Assembly (NCBI RefSeq): GCF_001297015.1
Contig: NZ_LIGE01000017.1
Coordinates: forward strand, 124,001 to 188,000
Reading direction: 5' to 3'
Origin: Pseudomonas sp. RIT-PI-r
GTDB lineage: Bacteria > Pseudomonadota > Gammaproteobacteria > Pseudomonadales > Pseudomonadaceae
Length of the DNA stretch: 64,000 nucleotides
Shown here: positions 47,653 through 56,534 of the stretch, piece after piece
Layout: every line of letters begins with the position of its first letter
Position numbering within the stretch: position 1 is the stretch's first letter
The notes under the pieces: model-generated
Told to the model about the DNA's origin: nothing
Database searches by the model: none
What the model saw: the letters and a program-made list of their open reading frames with translations, nothing else
Made by a program: the position numbers and the translations under genes

Positions 47653-47660
47653 AAATTAAA

Positions 47661-47691
47661 AAAACGGGGAGCCACTGAGCTCCCCCGTTTT
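47661..47691 (+). terminator. Terminator after the DUF4136 pair
   Basis: ACGGGGAGC pairs with GCTCCCCCGT (one bulged C) around a short loop, with AAAA before and TTTT after. It lies directly after the second lipoprotein gene. Confidence 0.85.
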
Positions 47692-47710
47692 ATTGGCTTG
47701 CACAGATCCC

Positions 47711-47799
47711 TGTAGGAGTGAGCCTGCTCGCGATGGCGGTGTGTCAGGCGAATCAGCGCGGCATGACGCACCGCTATCGCGAGCAGGCTCACTCCTATA
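47711..47799. repeat. REP palindrome pair, family 2
   Basis: TGTAGGAGTGAGCCTGCTCG at 47711 and an inverted copy ending near 47799 flank a loop of about 28 bases. The sequence is a close match to the element at 28508. Confidence 0.88.
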
Positions 47800-47910
47800 G
47801 TTATCCAAGGTGAGCCCCAGGATTGTGAGTAAATGGCGCGTTGCCAGCAGCTTCACTGAGCCCGTCTACACTCATCTGCACCAATGGAGGTAACGGCAAA
47901 GGAGTGCGCC

Positions 47911-49899
47911 ATGTCGCCTCGCTCGCATTTCAACGGCCCGGCCCGGCAGCACGGGGCGATCGGCCTGATGGCGGCGCTGACCCTCGGTCTTGCGCTGGTG
48001 TGCATGGTGCTGGTGGTCGACAGCGGTCGCCTGTACATGGAGCAACGCCGCTTGCAGCGGGTGGTCGATGTCGCCGCGCTCGAGGCCGTTTCGCGTAGCG
48101 GCGATTGCCTGACCGGGCTCAGCGCGGCGGCTTATGCCACCGCCAGTGCGGCGCGCAACGGTTTTACCGTGGCAGCGGACACGACCCTCACCGAGACCTG
48201 TGGCACCGTGCAACCCGGTGCAAACAATCTGCGCGCCTTCACGATGGATGCGAGCAAAAAAGCGGCAATCAGCGTCGTCGCCACACGCGTGGTGCCCACC
48301 AGTGTGGCTGCCGCTCTGTATGCGCTGTTCCAGCCGGGCAGGGTGTCGCCAACGACACGTCTGCATGCAACGGCGGTCGGCACTTCGGCCATTTTGCCGC
48401 CGCTGGCGCAACTGACCATTGGCACTACCGCACTGACGGTCGACGCGAGCAAGTCGGCGGCGTTGAATGCGCTGTGGGGCGGTTTGCTCGGGGGCAGCCT
48501 CAACCTCAGCGTTGGCGGTTGGCAAGGCCTCGTCGATACCAATATCAGTCTGCTCGGTTACCTGAACCAACTGGCACTCGATCTGCACATGGACGCCGGC
48601 AACTACACGCAGGTGTTGAGCCAGAGCATCCAGGTCAACCAACTGCTCGACACCGCCATCACCGTATTGACCAAGGGCGGCACCACCACCAGTGTCGCGG
48701 TCAGTGGACTGGTCGGATTGAAAGCCATCGTCGGCAACACTTCGGTGGTGCTCGGGCAATTGCTGCAACTGCAGACCGGCGCCACCTCGGCCGCACTCAA
48801 TGCCAATCTGCAAGTGTTCCAGTTGCTCGAAGCCGTGGTGCAACTGGCCAACAGTCAGAACGCCCTGACGGCCACGGTGCCGCTGAGTATTCCGGGGCTG
48901 GTCAACGGCTCGGTGAAAGTCAAAGTCATCCAGCCGCCGCAATTGTCGGCAGTGGGCAATCCGGCGCTGGCCAAGGCCGACCCGATGGGCGCCAATCGTA
49001 TCTACGTGAAAACCGCGCAGGTACGCACGTTGATCTCACTGAATCTGCCGCTGCTGTCCGGTGTTGCCGGCCTCGCCAGCGCCATCGTTAGTACGCCGCT
49101 GGTGGGTGGCTTGACCGATACCCTCAACAACCTGCTGCACCTGAACATCGCCGGTACGCTGAACTCGTTGTTCTGCACCTTGGGCGGCACTTGTCAGCGT
49201 ACCCATCTGCAGATTCTGCCCACCTCTACCATCGACATCCTGCTCGAGGCCGCCGCTGCCGACAGCCATGTCACCGATTTCAACTGCGTCAGCGACGCCA
49301 CGAAAAGCCTGACCACCCAGACCAACTCCTCATTGGTCAAGCTCAAGGTCGGCAAGATCGACGCCGCCAATGCCTTTTCCTCTTCGGCCGATGTCACCGT
49401 GCAGCCGCTGGCATTGATCGATGTTGGCGTCATCACCTGCACCATTCCTTTACTCGGGCTGGGCTCGGCGACGTGTGATCAGAGCACGCGCAAAGCGTTT
49501 TATGGCGGCGGTCTGGGGGTGAAGGTTGATACCTCGGTGGCGAGCATGCAAAACATTCACACCTACAATCAGCCACCGGAAATCAAGCAAACGCCAATGA
49601 CCTACAGCTTCGGCACACAAAGCGTGGTCAACAGTTTGAAAGGCACATTGAGTGGGGTTCAGGTGCAGGCCTACAAACCCACCGGTTCGAGTTTGCTGGG
49701 CGGTTTGCTCACCACCACGGCAGACGTGCTGGCGGGCGTCAACAACACGCTCGGCGTGGTCATCGACAACCTGCTCAGCCCGGTGCTCGATCCGATTCTC
49801 GATGGCTTGCTGGCCAACCTCGGCATCACCCTGAACAAGGTTGACGTCGGTGCCAACCTCAGTTGCAAGCCACCAGGGCAACCGATGCTGGCGATCTAA
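47911..49899 (+). CDS. tadG: TadG-like pilus assembly protein
   Basis: The 662-aa protein starts at 47911, where AAAGGAG lies ahead of the ATG. An N-terminal pseudopilin-like membrane segment (GAIGLMAALTLGLALVCMVLVVDSGRLYM) is followed by a long periplasmic region with von Willebrand/TadG-like character, rich in Leu, Thr and Ser. TadG proteins help anchor or assemble the Flp/Tad pilus. It is separated from the main tad operon and runs convergent with pprA (tails overlap by a few bases), an arrangement different from P. aeruginosa as I recall it. Confidence 0.85.
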   Translation: MSPRSHFNGPARQHGAIGLMAALTLGLALVCMVLVVDSGRLYMEQRRLQRVVDVAALEAVSRSGDCLTGLSAAAYATASAARNGFTVAADTTLTETCGTVQPGANNLRAFTMDASKKAAISVVATRVVPTSVAAALYALFQPGRVSPTTRLHATAVGTSAILPPLAQLTIGTTALTVDASKSAALNALWGGLLGGSLNLSVGGWQGLVDTNISLLGYLNQLALDLHMDAGNYTQVLSQSIQVNQLLDTAITVLTKGGTTTSVAVSGLVGLKAIVGNTSVVLGQLLQLQTGATSAALNANLQVFQLLEAVVQLANSQNALTATVPLSIPGLVNGSVKVKVIQPPQLSAVGNPALAKADPMGANRIYVKTAQVRTLISLNLPLLSGVAGLASAIVSTPLVGGLTDTLNNLLHLNIAGTLNSLFCTLGGTCQRTHLQILPTSTIDILLEAAAADSHVTDFNCVSDATKSLTTQTNSSLVKLKVGKIDAANAFSSSADVTVQPLALIDVGVITCTIPLLGLGSATCDQSTRKAFYGGGLGVKVDTSVASMQNIHTYNQPPEIKQTPMTYSFGTQSVVNSLKGTLSGVQVQAYKPTGSSLLGGLLTTTADVLAGVNNTLGVVIDNLLSPVLDPILDGLLANLGITLNKVDVGANLSCKPPGQPMLAI

Positions 49900-52631
49900 T
49901 CGGGCAGCGCAATCGGTAGCTCGATACAAAACTGCGCGCCCTCATCGCCGTTGCGCACGCTCAGGCGACCGCCCATGTTTTCGACAATGCCATAACTCAC
50001 CGACAAGCCCAGACCGGTGCCGACGCCGACCGGTTTTGTGGTGAAAAAAGGCTCGAATATCCGCTCCAGCAAACGTGGATCGATACCACCGCCGTTGTCC
50101 TCGACCCATAGCCGCACCACGTGTTCGTCGCATTCGGCGTGCAAAGCAATCCACGGCTGAAAGTCGCGGTTCGCTTCGCGCTTGCCGAGCAACGCGTCGC
50201 GGGCATTGACCATCAGGTTGATCAGTACTTGTTCGAGCTGATCGACGTAGCCGCGCACCTGAACCTGGAAGTCCGCTTCCTTGATCCGCAACTCCACGCC
50301 TTTGCCGCGCAAGCCTTCCGACAGCAGCGACAGCGTGCCTTCGATCGCCTCCAGTGGATTGAACGGCTGTTGTTCGATTTCCGAACGCCGCCCGAACACG
50401 CGCATGTGATCCACCACCCGCGCTGCGCGTTGCACCTGCGCATCGATGCGTTTGAGTTTGTCGGTCAGGTAGTCGATCTGCACATCACCGTTGCTCAGGC
50501 GCTTGAGCACATTGACGATGGCCATGCGCATCACGTTCAGCGGCTGGTTGATCTCATGGGCAAGCCCCGTGGCCATTTCGCCGAGGGTGGCCATTTTTGC
50601 GCTTTGCGTCAGTTGCTGCTGCGAGCGCCGCACTTCGGTGTTGTCGCGGCCCACCGCTTGCACCTCGACCAGCGTGCCGTGCTCATCGAACACCCCGCGA
50701 TCCGACCAGACCCACCACGCGTGTTCGCGACCCGGCAGGCGCAGGCTGATTTCAGCTGTACTCACCGGCAGTTCCGGGGTCAGTTGCGCCAGGCGCTGCA
50801 CGAAGGCTTCGCGCTGTTCATCGGACATCCAGCTGCCCAGGTTCACCCCGGGCAATTGCTCGGATGCGCACTCCAGATACATCGCCAGTGGCCGGTTGCC
50901 GAACGTCAGGGTCAAGTCCGGACGATAACGGCAAATCATTGCTGGCGAGTCTTCCACCAGAATCCGGTAACGCTCTTCACTGACCTTGATCTGTTCGGCG
51001 GCGAGAGTGGCTTCGGTGACGTCCAGCCACAGACCGACGGCCTCCACCGGCAAACCGAGATCGTCGCGCAGCAATTTGGCCTCATCGAGCAGCCAGTGCG
51101 CATTGCCCTGACGGTCGAGCACCCGATAGCGTGCGCTCACCGAACCTTCGCGCAGCAATTGCCGGTTACGCTCGAAATAGCGCGGACGGTCTTCCGGGTG
51201 CACGTGTTCAACCAGTCGACCGTCGTCACAATCGACGAGACTCCAGCCTAAAAGCGCTTGCAGACTGGCGCTGAAAAAACTCGGTTGCAGCGCGCCTGCC
51301 ACATAGCGCTGTACGTAGATCACCGCCGGTGAACTGGCGATCAGGTTGTCCAGCCGCGCATGGGCGGCGGCGGCCTGTTGCTGTTGGTTCTTGATGTCGC
51401 TGATGTCGAGCATGAACCCTACCAGTCGACGCTGGGCACCGATGCCCAAAGACTGGCCTTGCAGGCGATACCATAATGGCAACGGTTGCTCGGCGGTTTG
51501 CCAGCGCACGCAGACTTCCAGAGGCGCACCGTTATCCTGCAACGCTTGCAGGCGACTGCGCAGCTCATCGCGGTCGGCGGGATGCACCTGATTGAACCAG
51601 TCCTGAATCGGCAACTGCGTTGTCATCAAGCCGAGACTGTGCGCCAGTGTCGGTGCCAATTGCACTTGGTTGCTGTCGCTGAACACTTCCCACCAACCGG
51701 TGCCAAGCAGCGCTTGCAGGGTGTCCAGGCGTTCCAGTTGCTGTTGATGACGATGCTCGCGCAGCCGTTCCAGTAACGGCGCGGCCACGGCGGCGGCGAG
51801 TAGAAGCCAGTCATGATCACTGAGGTCGGGCGCCTGTTGCTGCACGTTGTAGTCGGCGCACAACAGCCAGGCAGCCACACCCTGAGCGTCGCGATAGGGC
51901 ACGGCAAAACCTTCGTTCAAACCGAAAATGGCACTCAGGCGCGGCCGCTCGCTGCTCAGCAAACGCTGGGGGGACGCACCGTCGAGGCTGTCGAGCGCGG
52001 TGCCCAGAGGCTGCTGTTCACGCCACAGGCAGGGCGCGTTCAATGCCGCGTAGTGCTGATGAATCTGCCAGCCAAGGCCTTGCTCATCGAGCAGCGCCAC
52101 GGCCAGACACGGGATATGCAAGTGTTGACTGAGCCGTTGCAATTGCTCGCCCAGCGCATCAGGCAGACGTGCAAGGCTGCAAAGGCGTAACTGATCGCGA
52201 ATCTGCGTGGCGAGCAACTGCGATTGTTCGCGGCTGCGCGCCTGGCGTCGCTCACCGAGCAAGTCGCCGATGTCGAGCAGTTGCAGCAGCCAGCCGCCGT
52301 CCTGCGCCTGCACCCAACCGCGCAAGTGCAGAGGCGGCCCGGCCTGGCTGAAAAAATCGAGATCGAGCATCTGGCCTTGCCAGTCGGCCGGTTGGCCTTC
52401 GACGCTCAGGCTGCTGTGCGGCAGCAAATACGTCAGCAGATGCGCGGGTTGCGCACTCGACAGCTGCGCGGCCAACACATGGCGCAACGGCCCGCTCAGA
52501 TGATTGACGTAGCCGTCGCCATCCAGATACAGCTGCAGGCCGACGCTTTGCACCACCGCCGTTTGCTGAGTCGGGGAAACGCCGAGAGGTCGATTGAGCA
52601 GGCGGCCGAACAGCTTGTCACCGGAACTCAA
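49896..52631 (-). CDS. pprA: PprA-like PAS sensor histidine kinase
   Basis: The 911-aa kinase has an N-terminal PAS-like region and a GAF-like segment (about 150-300), then several PAS/PAC domains (about 320-660). A HisKA box carries H692 in GLAHEINQPLNVMRM, and a C-terminal HATPase has VEDNGGGIDPRLLERIFEPF and GTGLGLSVSYGIVENMGG. No transmembrane segment is evident, so it is probably cytoplasmic. It should phosphorylate PprB, which controls the flp-tad genes. The apparent start is TTG at 52631, overlapping the TadE/F stop as TTGA; the next in-frame Met is about 85 residues inside. Confidence 0.85.
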   Translation of the reverse strand: MSSGDKLFGRLLNRPLGVSPTQQTAVVQSVGLQLYLDGDGYVNHLSGPLRHVLAAQLSSAQPAHLLTYLLPHSSLSVEGQPADWQGQMLDLDFFSQAGPPLHLRGWVQAQDGGWLLQLLDIGDLLGERRQARSREQSQLLATQIRDQLRLCSLARLPDALGEQLQRLSQHLHIPCLAVALLDEQGLGWQIHQHYAALNAPCLWREQQPLGTALDSLDGASPQRLLSSERPRLSAIFGLNEGFAVPYRDAQGVAAWLLCADYNVQQQAPDLSDHDWLLLAAAVAAPLLERLREHRHQQQLERLDTLQALLGTGWWEVFSDSNQVQLAPTLAHSLGLMTTQLPIQDWFNQVHPADRDELRSRLQALQDNGAPLEVCVRWQTAEQPLPLWYRLQGQSLGIGAQRRLVGFMLDISDIKNQQQQAAAAHARLDNLIASSPAVIYVQRYVAGALQPSFFSASLQALLGWSLVDCDDGRLVEHVHPEDRPRYFERNRQLLREGSVSARYRVLDRQGNAHWLLDEAKLLRDDLGLPVEAVGLWLDVTEATLAAEQIKVSEERYRILVEDSPAMICRYRPDLTLTFGNRPLAMYLECASEQLPGVNLGSWMSDEQREAFVQRLAQLTPELPVSTAEISLRLPGREHAWWVWSDRGVFDEHGTLVEVQAVGRDNTEVRRSQQQLTQSAKMATLGEMATGLAHEINQPLNVMRMAIVNVLKRLSNGDVQIDYLTDKLKRIDAQVQRAARVVDHMRVFGRRSEIEQQPFNPLEAIEGTLSLLSEGLRGKGVELRIKEADFQVQVRGYVDQLEQVLINLMVNARDALLGKREANRDFQPWIALHAECDEHVVRLWVEDNGGGIDPRLLERIFEPFFTTKPVGVGTGLGLSVSYGIVENMGGRLSVRNGDEGAQFCIELPIALPD

Positions 52632-53068
52632 AATTGCAGGCTCGACGAGGCGCGCAATGTCGCGGGCAGACGCGGCACCGTGCCGACACCGGGCAGCACC
52701 AGAAACGGCAGCGCCTGATTCAATTTGCTCGTGGGGTAATTGATGGTCACCGTCAGCACGCCGCCGGTATAGGTGATGGTGCTGTCAGTGGCGGCATTGA
52801 AATTCAGCGCGGCGGGCAACCAGGCCAATTGCCTGCCGAGTTCGGTGCGCGCGGTTGTGGTAATGACGGTCGAATAATTCGCCGAGGCAGGATCCAGCGC
52901 CACGCTGCGGCGCACGGCTTCGGCGGTGGACTCGTTGAATGATTGCATCAACAACAGCGGCAGGCTGTAGCTGACCAAGCCATAAAACACGGCGAAAAAG
53001 ATCACGAACACCAAGGCGAATTCGATGGCGACAGCGCCTTTTTGTTTACGGGGGAGGCCGGATTTCAT
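52628..53068 (-). CDS. TadE/TadF-like pseudopilin
   Basis: The 146-aa protein starts at ATG 53068 (MKSGLPRKQKGAVAIEFALV); a GTG at 53092 would add eight residues. After a basic leader, the KG|AVAIEFALVFVIFFAVFYGL segment is a type IVb prepilin cleavage site with Glu at +5 of the mature protein, followed by one membrane helix and a periplasmic domain. TadE-type minor pilins are processed by the prepilin peptidase, whose gene is the divergent neighbour here. It overlaps pprA by four bases. Confidence 0.85.
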   Translation of the reverse strand: MKSGLPRKQKGAVAIEFALVFVIFFAVFYGLVSYSLPLLLMQSFNESTAEAVRRSVALDPASANYSTVITTTARTELGRQLAWLPAALNFNAATDSTITYTGGVLTVTINYPTSKLNQALPFLVLPGVGTVPRLPATLRASSSLQF

Positions 53069-53143
53069 GAGTGCGTCTACCCTGACATTCACTACGTAAT
53101 ATCAGCATAGAATCATTCAGCCAAAACGGACGTTTTTTACCGC

Positions 53144-53614
53144 ATGCACTGCTTTGTCGTTCTGATCTGGCTGACGCTATGCGCGGCGCAGGATGCTCGT
53201 CAGCGGCATATCGCCAACGTGCTGACCTTAGGTGTCGGTGGGTTGGCGGCGGTGTATCTGCTGGTCACTGGCCACACCTGGCTGGGTGCCGAAGCGGTGC
53301 AGGGTGGCTGGGCGTTTTTACTGGCGCTGTTGTTGACGCTGCCCGGTTACTGGCTGAAGCGTTTCGGCGCCGGTGATGTGAAACTAATGACAGCTTTGGG
53401 CCTTGCGACGGACGGTCATCACCTGCTCGGTGCATTCATCGGCGCGGCACTTGTCAGCGCCTTGTGGATCGTAGTGGTGCCAAAACTCTGGCTGCATATG
53501 AGTCAACGGCTTAGGGAATGTCTTCGATATCTAGCCCCTGGAAAGTCAAAAAAGCTGCCATTTGCACCGTTCGTGCTGATGGGGACGATCCTGACGTTGA
53601 TTTGGATCCATTAG
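53144..53614 (+). CDS. fppA: Prepilin peptidase FppA (A24 family)
   Basis: The 156-aa polytopic membrane aspartic protease carries the catalytic D17 in AAQDARQRHI and D78 in FGAGDVKLM (GxGD). It lacks the cysteine-rich N-methylase domain of PilD, as is usual for Tad-type peptidases. It removes the leaders of the Flp pilin and TadE/F pseudopilins. It is divergent from the TadE/F gene with a 75-base shared promoter space. Confidence 0.93.
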   Translation: MHCFVVLIWLTLCAAQDARQRHIANVLTLGVGGLAAVYLLVTGHTWLGAEAVQGGWAFLLALLLTLPGYWLKRFGAGDVKLMTALGLATDGHHLLGAFIGAALVSALWIVVVPKLWLHMSQRLRECLRYLAPGKSKKLPFAPFVLMGTILTLIWIH

Positions 53615-53633
53615 TCGCCCCATGCCACTAGTC

Positions 53634-53645
53634 CTATGTACATAG
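53634..53645. promoter_or_regulatory. Perfect 12-bp palindrome upstream of pprB
   Basis: CTATGTACATAG is a perfect palindrome in the 106-base spacer between fppA and pprB. It could be an operator for pprB; no regulator is assigned. Confidence 0.3.
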
Positions 53646-53720
53646 TCGGAAAGTGGGTCTACTTTCAAATCAGCGTTATTACAGGAACGGTCAGCCTTTG
53701 GCCTGGGCATGGAGTGGCAA

Positions 53721-54497
53721 GTGAACAAGCTTACGTCAGCTGTGAAAGTTCTGGTCGTCGACGATCAGCCGTTGATCGTTGAAGAGCTCTGCGAATTCAT
53801 CGAGAGCAGCGGCTACCGTTGCGTGCCATGCGAATCGAGCCAACAGGCGATCGAGCAATTCAGCCAGGATCCGGCCATCGGTCTGGTGCTGTGCGACCTG
53901 CACATGCCCGACATGGATGGCATCCAGCTCGTCCAGGAACTGCAACGGCTGGCAGGCAAACAGCGGATGTTCGAAGCCATCATGCTGACCGGGCGTGCCG
54001 ACAAGCAGGATGTGATCAAAGCGTTGCGTGCCGGGATCGCCGACTACTACCAGAAACCGGTGGATCTGGACGAACTGCTTGAAGGGCTGCGCCGCCAGGA
54101 AGTGGTATTGGCGGAGCGTCAGAAAACCCTGCAACTCGGCCACCTGAATCAGAAGCTGCAATACCTCTCCGAGTCGATCGACGATCTTTATCAGGACCTC
54201 GACAAAGTCCGCCGTGGTCCCGCACCAGCCGGTGAAGAAGCGCAAGGCGAGGGCGAAGGTGTGGAGATCCCGGCGATCTTCAATCAGCTGTCGCCACGCC
54301 AGCTCGACGTTGCACGGTTGGTGGGCAAAGGCCAGACCAACTATCAGATCGCCTGTGAACTGGGGATTACCGAGAACACAGTCAAACTCTATGTCTCGCA
54401 AGTGCTGCGCCTGACTCACATGCATAACCGCACCCAACTGGCCCTGGCGTTATCGCCAAGCAACTCGGGCATGCGTCAACGGGTGACTGCGCACTGA
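53721..54497 (+). CDS. pprB: PprB-like response regulator
   Basis: The 258-aa protein (GTG start at 53721, GGAG six bases upstream; ATG 53709 is the alternative) has a receiver domain with D59 in LVLCDLHMPDMDG. A helical linker (about 130-170) and a C-terminal LuxR-type helix-turn-helix (LSPRQLDVARLVGKGQTNYQ ... TENTVKLYVSQVL) follow. PprB activates flp-tad pilus expression and other surface genes in P. aeruginosa. It is the partner of PprA. Confidence 0.9.
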   Translation: MNKLTSAVKVLVVDDQPLIVEELCEFIESSGYRCVPCESSQQAIEQFSQDPAIGLVLCDLHMPDMDGIQLVQELQRLAGKQRMFEAIMLTGRADKQDVIKALRAGIADYYQKPVDLDELLEGLRRQEVVLAERQKTLQLGHLNQKLQYLSESIDDLYQDLDKVRRGPAPAGEEAQGEGEGVEIPAIFNQLSPRQLDVARLVGKGQTNYQIACELGITENTVKLYVSQVLRLTHMHNRTQLALALSPSNSGMRQRVTAH

Positions 54498-54534
54498 ACT
54501 CCATTGACCCCGGCCACCACCGGGGTGCAAAACC

Positions 54535-54942
54535 TCAACCGCTGTGAGCCTTGGACTTGGGAAACAGGTTGTCGAGGGTTTCCAGCAATCGCACGTGATA
54601 GATCGGCTTGCGGAACAGGTCCAGCACCTGCAGGCGCAACATATCGCTGACATCCTCCATATCGGCATGCCCGGACGTCACGATCACAGGCAGATGCTGA
54701 CGCGAAGTATGTTCACGCAGGCGCTTGATCAGCGACATGCCGCTTTCTTCCGGCATGCGCAGATCGGTAATCACCAGGGCGATATCGGGATGGCGAGTCA
54801 GGTGGTGCAAGGCAAGTTTCACCGACGTTGCGGTATGACAGGTGAAGCCTTCGCCCTCCAGTAACTCCGCCAGCTCCAGCAGTGCGTCCTCCTCATCGTC
54901 GACGAGGAGCAACTGCTGGCGAGGAGTGTGTGGAGAGTTCAT
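54535..54942 (-). CDS. Stand-alone receiver-domain protein
   Basis: The 135-aa protein (ATG 54942, AGGTG upstream) consists of a single CheY-like receiver: LLLVDDEEDALLELAELLEG, the phospho-acceptor in ALVITDLRMPEESG, and conserved Ser/Lys positions in VIVTSGHAD and LFRKPI. There is no output domain. It lies between pprB and flp and faces pprB. It may act as a phosphate sink or connector for PprA; this is inference from position. Confidence 0.88.
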   Translation of the reverse strand: MNSPHTPRQQLLLVDDEEDALLELAELLEGEGFTCHTATSVKLALHHLTRHPDIALVITDLRMPEESGMSLIKRLREHTSRQHLPVIVTSGHADMEDVSDMLRLQVLDLFRKPIYHVRLLETLDNLFPKSKAHSG

Positions 54943-55013
54943 AGGCAACACCTGCAATGGACTGAGTGCTGACGTTAGAACCCAATGGCCGCATTGACAA
55001 GTAACCGGGGCGA

Positions 55014-55223
55014 TCAGGGAGTCGGTGTGAGTGCAGTCTGGATAGCCGTCAGAACCGCGGTGACCTGGGTGCCGATGCCGTTACCGAAGGCTGCAATCAC
55101 CAGCGCGACAAGACCGACGACCAGAGCATATTCAATGGCTGATGCGCCTTCGGTGTCTTTGGCCAGGCCTTTGAAGAAAGCAATCTCGGCTTTGAATTTT
55201 TTAACCATTTGGGAATACGACAT
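55014..55223 (-). CDS. flp: Flp/Tad type IVb major pilin
   Basis: The 69-aa prepilin starts at ATG 55223 (AAGGAG upstream). A leader ending KDTEG is followed by the mature N-terminus ASAIEYALVVGLVALVIAAF, with the Glu-Tyr pair typical of Flp pilins, then a short C-terminus rich in Thr/Ala. Cleavage after Gly by FppA is expected. The longer frame upstream has no ribosome-binding site and is rejected. It is divergent from the rcpC-tad operon. Confidence 0.95.
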   Translation of the reverse strand: MSYSQMVKKFKAEIAFFKGLAKDTEGASAIEYALVVGLVALVIAAFGNGIGTQVTAVLTAIQTALTPTP

Positions 55224-55562
55224 GAGGATTCTCCTTGAGCACGCCAGGTGTTGCGCGTTCGCAACATGATTTCCCTGTGCCAGCATCAGCATTGTCGGCA
55301 TTCCCCGGCCCTACAACTGTAAGAACGAATTAACCCGAAAGTATTAGTTGGCGCAATTACACTAAAAAACCATGTTTGGCGCTTTAGCCTCCTACTTTCG
55401 TTGGATATTTCATCGCTGTTAATGGCGTTTTGTTCGCGCTGGACTACCGTCAAATAGCGAAATAGTTACTTGTTCATAGCTGCCTGATTGCGAATTTATC
55501 TCGTTGGAAGTTTACGGGTCATTGCATAAGAAAGAACGCGCAGCGGGAAAGGGAGAGCCGTC
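55224..55562. promoter_or_regulatory. Divergent flp / rcpC promoter region
   Basis: These 339 bases lie between the pilin and the assembly operon, are clearly A+T-rich (55320-55540) and hold no gene. GTTGCG-CGTT-CGCAAC at 55250-55265 is a small hairpin in the flp leader. PprB sites would be expected here from its known role; I do not recognise a defined box. Confidence 0.45.
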
Positions 55563-56513
55563 ATGAACAGTCGCGTCACGCTGGGTCTGGCCGGATTGTT
55601 TTTGCTGGGCGCCATCATTGCCGGGTATTGGGGGCTGACCTTGAGCCGCCAGCCGGCCGTCGAACCGGTCGCAGCACCCGTCGCCGTCACCCAGGACGTA
55701 ACGCCTGCGGTGCCTGCGCAACCTGTTGAAGATCCGACCCGTCAACCCGTGGTGGTATTGCTGCGCGACATTGCGCCGTTCGTGAAAATCACCGCAGCCG
55801 ATGTCACCGTGGAAAAACTGCGCACCGCGCCCGCTGGCAGCCTGAGCACTGTCGAACAAGTCATTGGCCGCACGCCGTGGCGGCCGTTGAGCGCCGGCAG
55901 TTGGCTGAATGAAGAAAGCTTTGCACCGGGTAGCCAACTGGCGCGAATGATCCGGCCCGGTGAACGCGCACTGGCGGTGTCTGTGGATGAAGTGATCAGC
56001 GTCGGCGGGCAAGTGGCGCCGGGCGATTACGTCGATGTGCTGCTGTTTCTGCGCAAGGACGAAAACAATCCACAGGCCTCGGCGCAATTGGTGGTGCCGG
56101 CGGTGCGCGTGCCCGGTGGCGGCAGCCAGATGGGCCTGCCCAACGATGGTCAATCCGCCCGCCCCGCGCGCAGTGACGATGAACGACTCAAGCAGGAACA
56201 ACAACGCATGGCAGCGCGCAGCGTGGTGCTGGCGGTGCCGGAAGCGTTGCTCAGCCGTTTGATGCTGGCATCGGGTGCCGGTGCCTTGCGCCTGGCGGTA
56301 CGCAGCGCCGATGAGCAACAACTGGCGAAATACTGGGCCGGCGAAAACGATGTCGCCACGCAACTCGACACGCCGCGTCGCGCGTTGCTCGAGTTCAGCC
56401 AGTTATCACTTGCGCCCGCGCCCAAACCATTTGCCGTAGCCGGGCAACCGACGGCGCGCAAACCGACCGTGGAAGTTATCCGTGGTGCCGAAAACGCTCA
56501 ACCCACTCCCTGA
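55563..56513 (+). CDS. rcpC: Flp pilus assembly protein RcpC/CpaB
   Basis: The 316-aa protein has an N-terminal membrane anchor (VTLGLAGLFLLGAIIAGYWG) and a periplasmic SAF domain (VVVLLRDIAPFVKITAADVT, then MIRPGERALAVSVDEVISVG, VAPGDYVDVLLFL). CpaB/RcpC works with the secretin and may modify or support the pilus channel. It is the first gene of the rcpC-tadD operon. Confidence 0.92.
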   Translation: MNSRVTLGLAGLFLLGAIIAGYWGLTLSRQPAVEPVAAPVAVTQDVTPAVPAQPVEDPTRQPVVVLLRDIAPFVKITAADVTVEKLRTAPAGSLSTVEQVIGRTPWRPLSAGSWLNEESFAPGSQLARMIRPGERALAVSVDEVISVGGQVAPGDYVDVLLFLRKDENNPQASAQLVVPAVRVPGGGSQMGLPNDGQSARPARSDDERLKQEQQRMAARSVVLAVPEALLSRLMLASGAGALRLAVRSADEQQLAKYWAGENDVATQLDTPRRALLEFSQLSLAPAPKPFAVAGQPTARKPTVEVIRGAENAQPTP

Positions 56514-56534
56514 TTCGAGCAAGGACGCCTTTAC

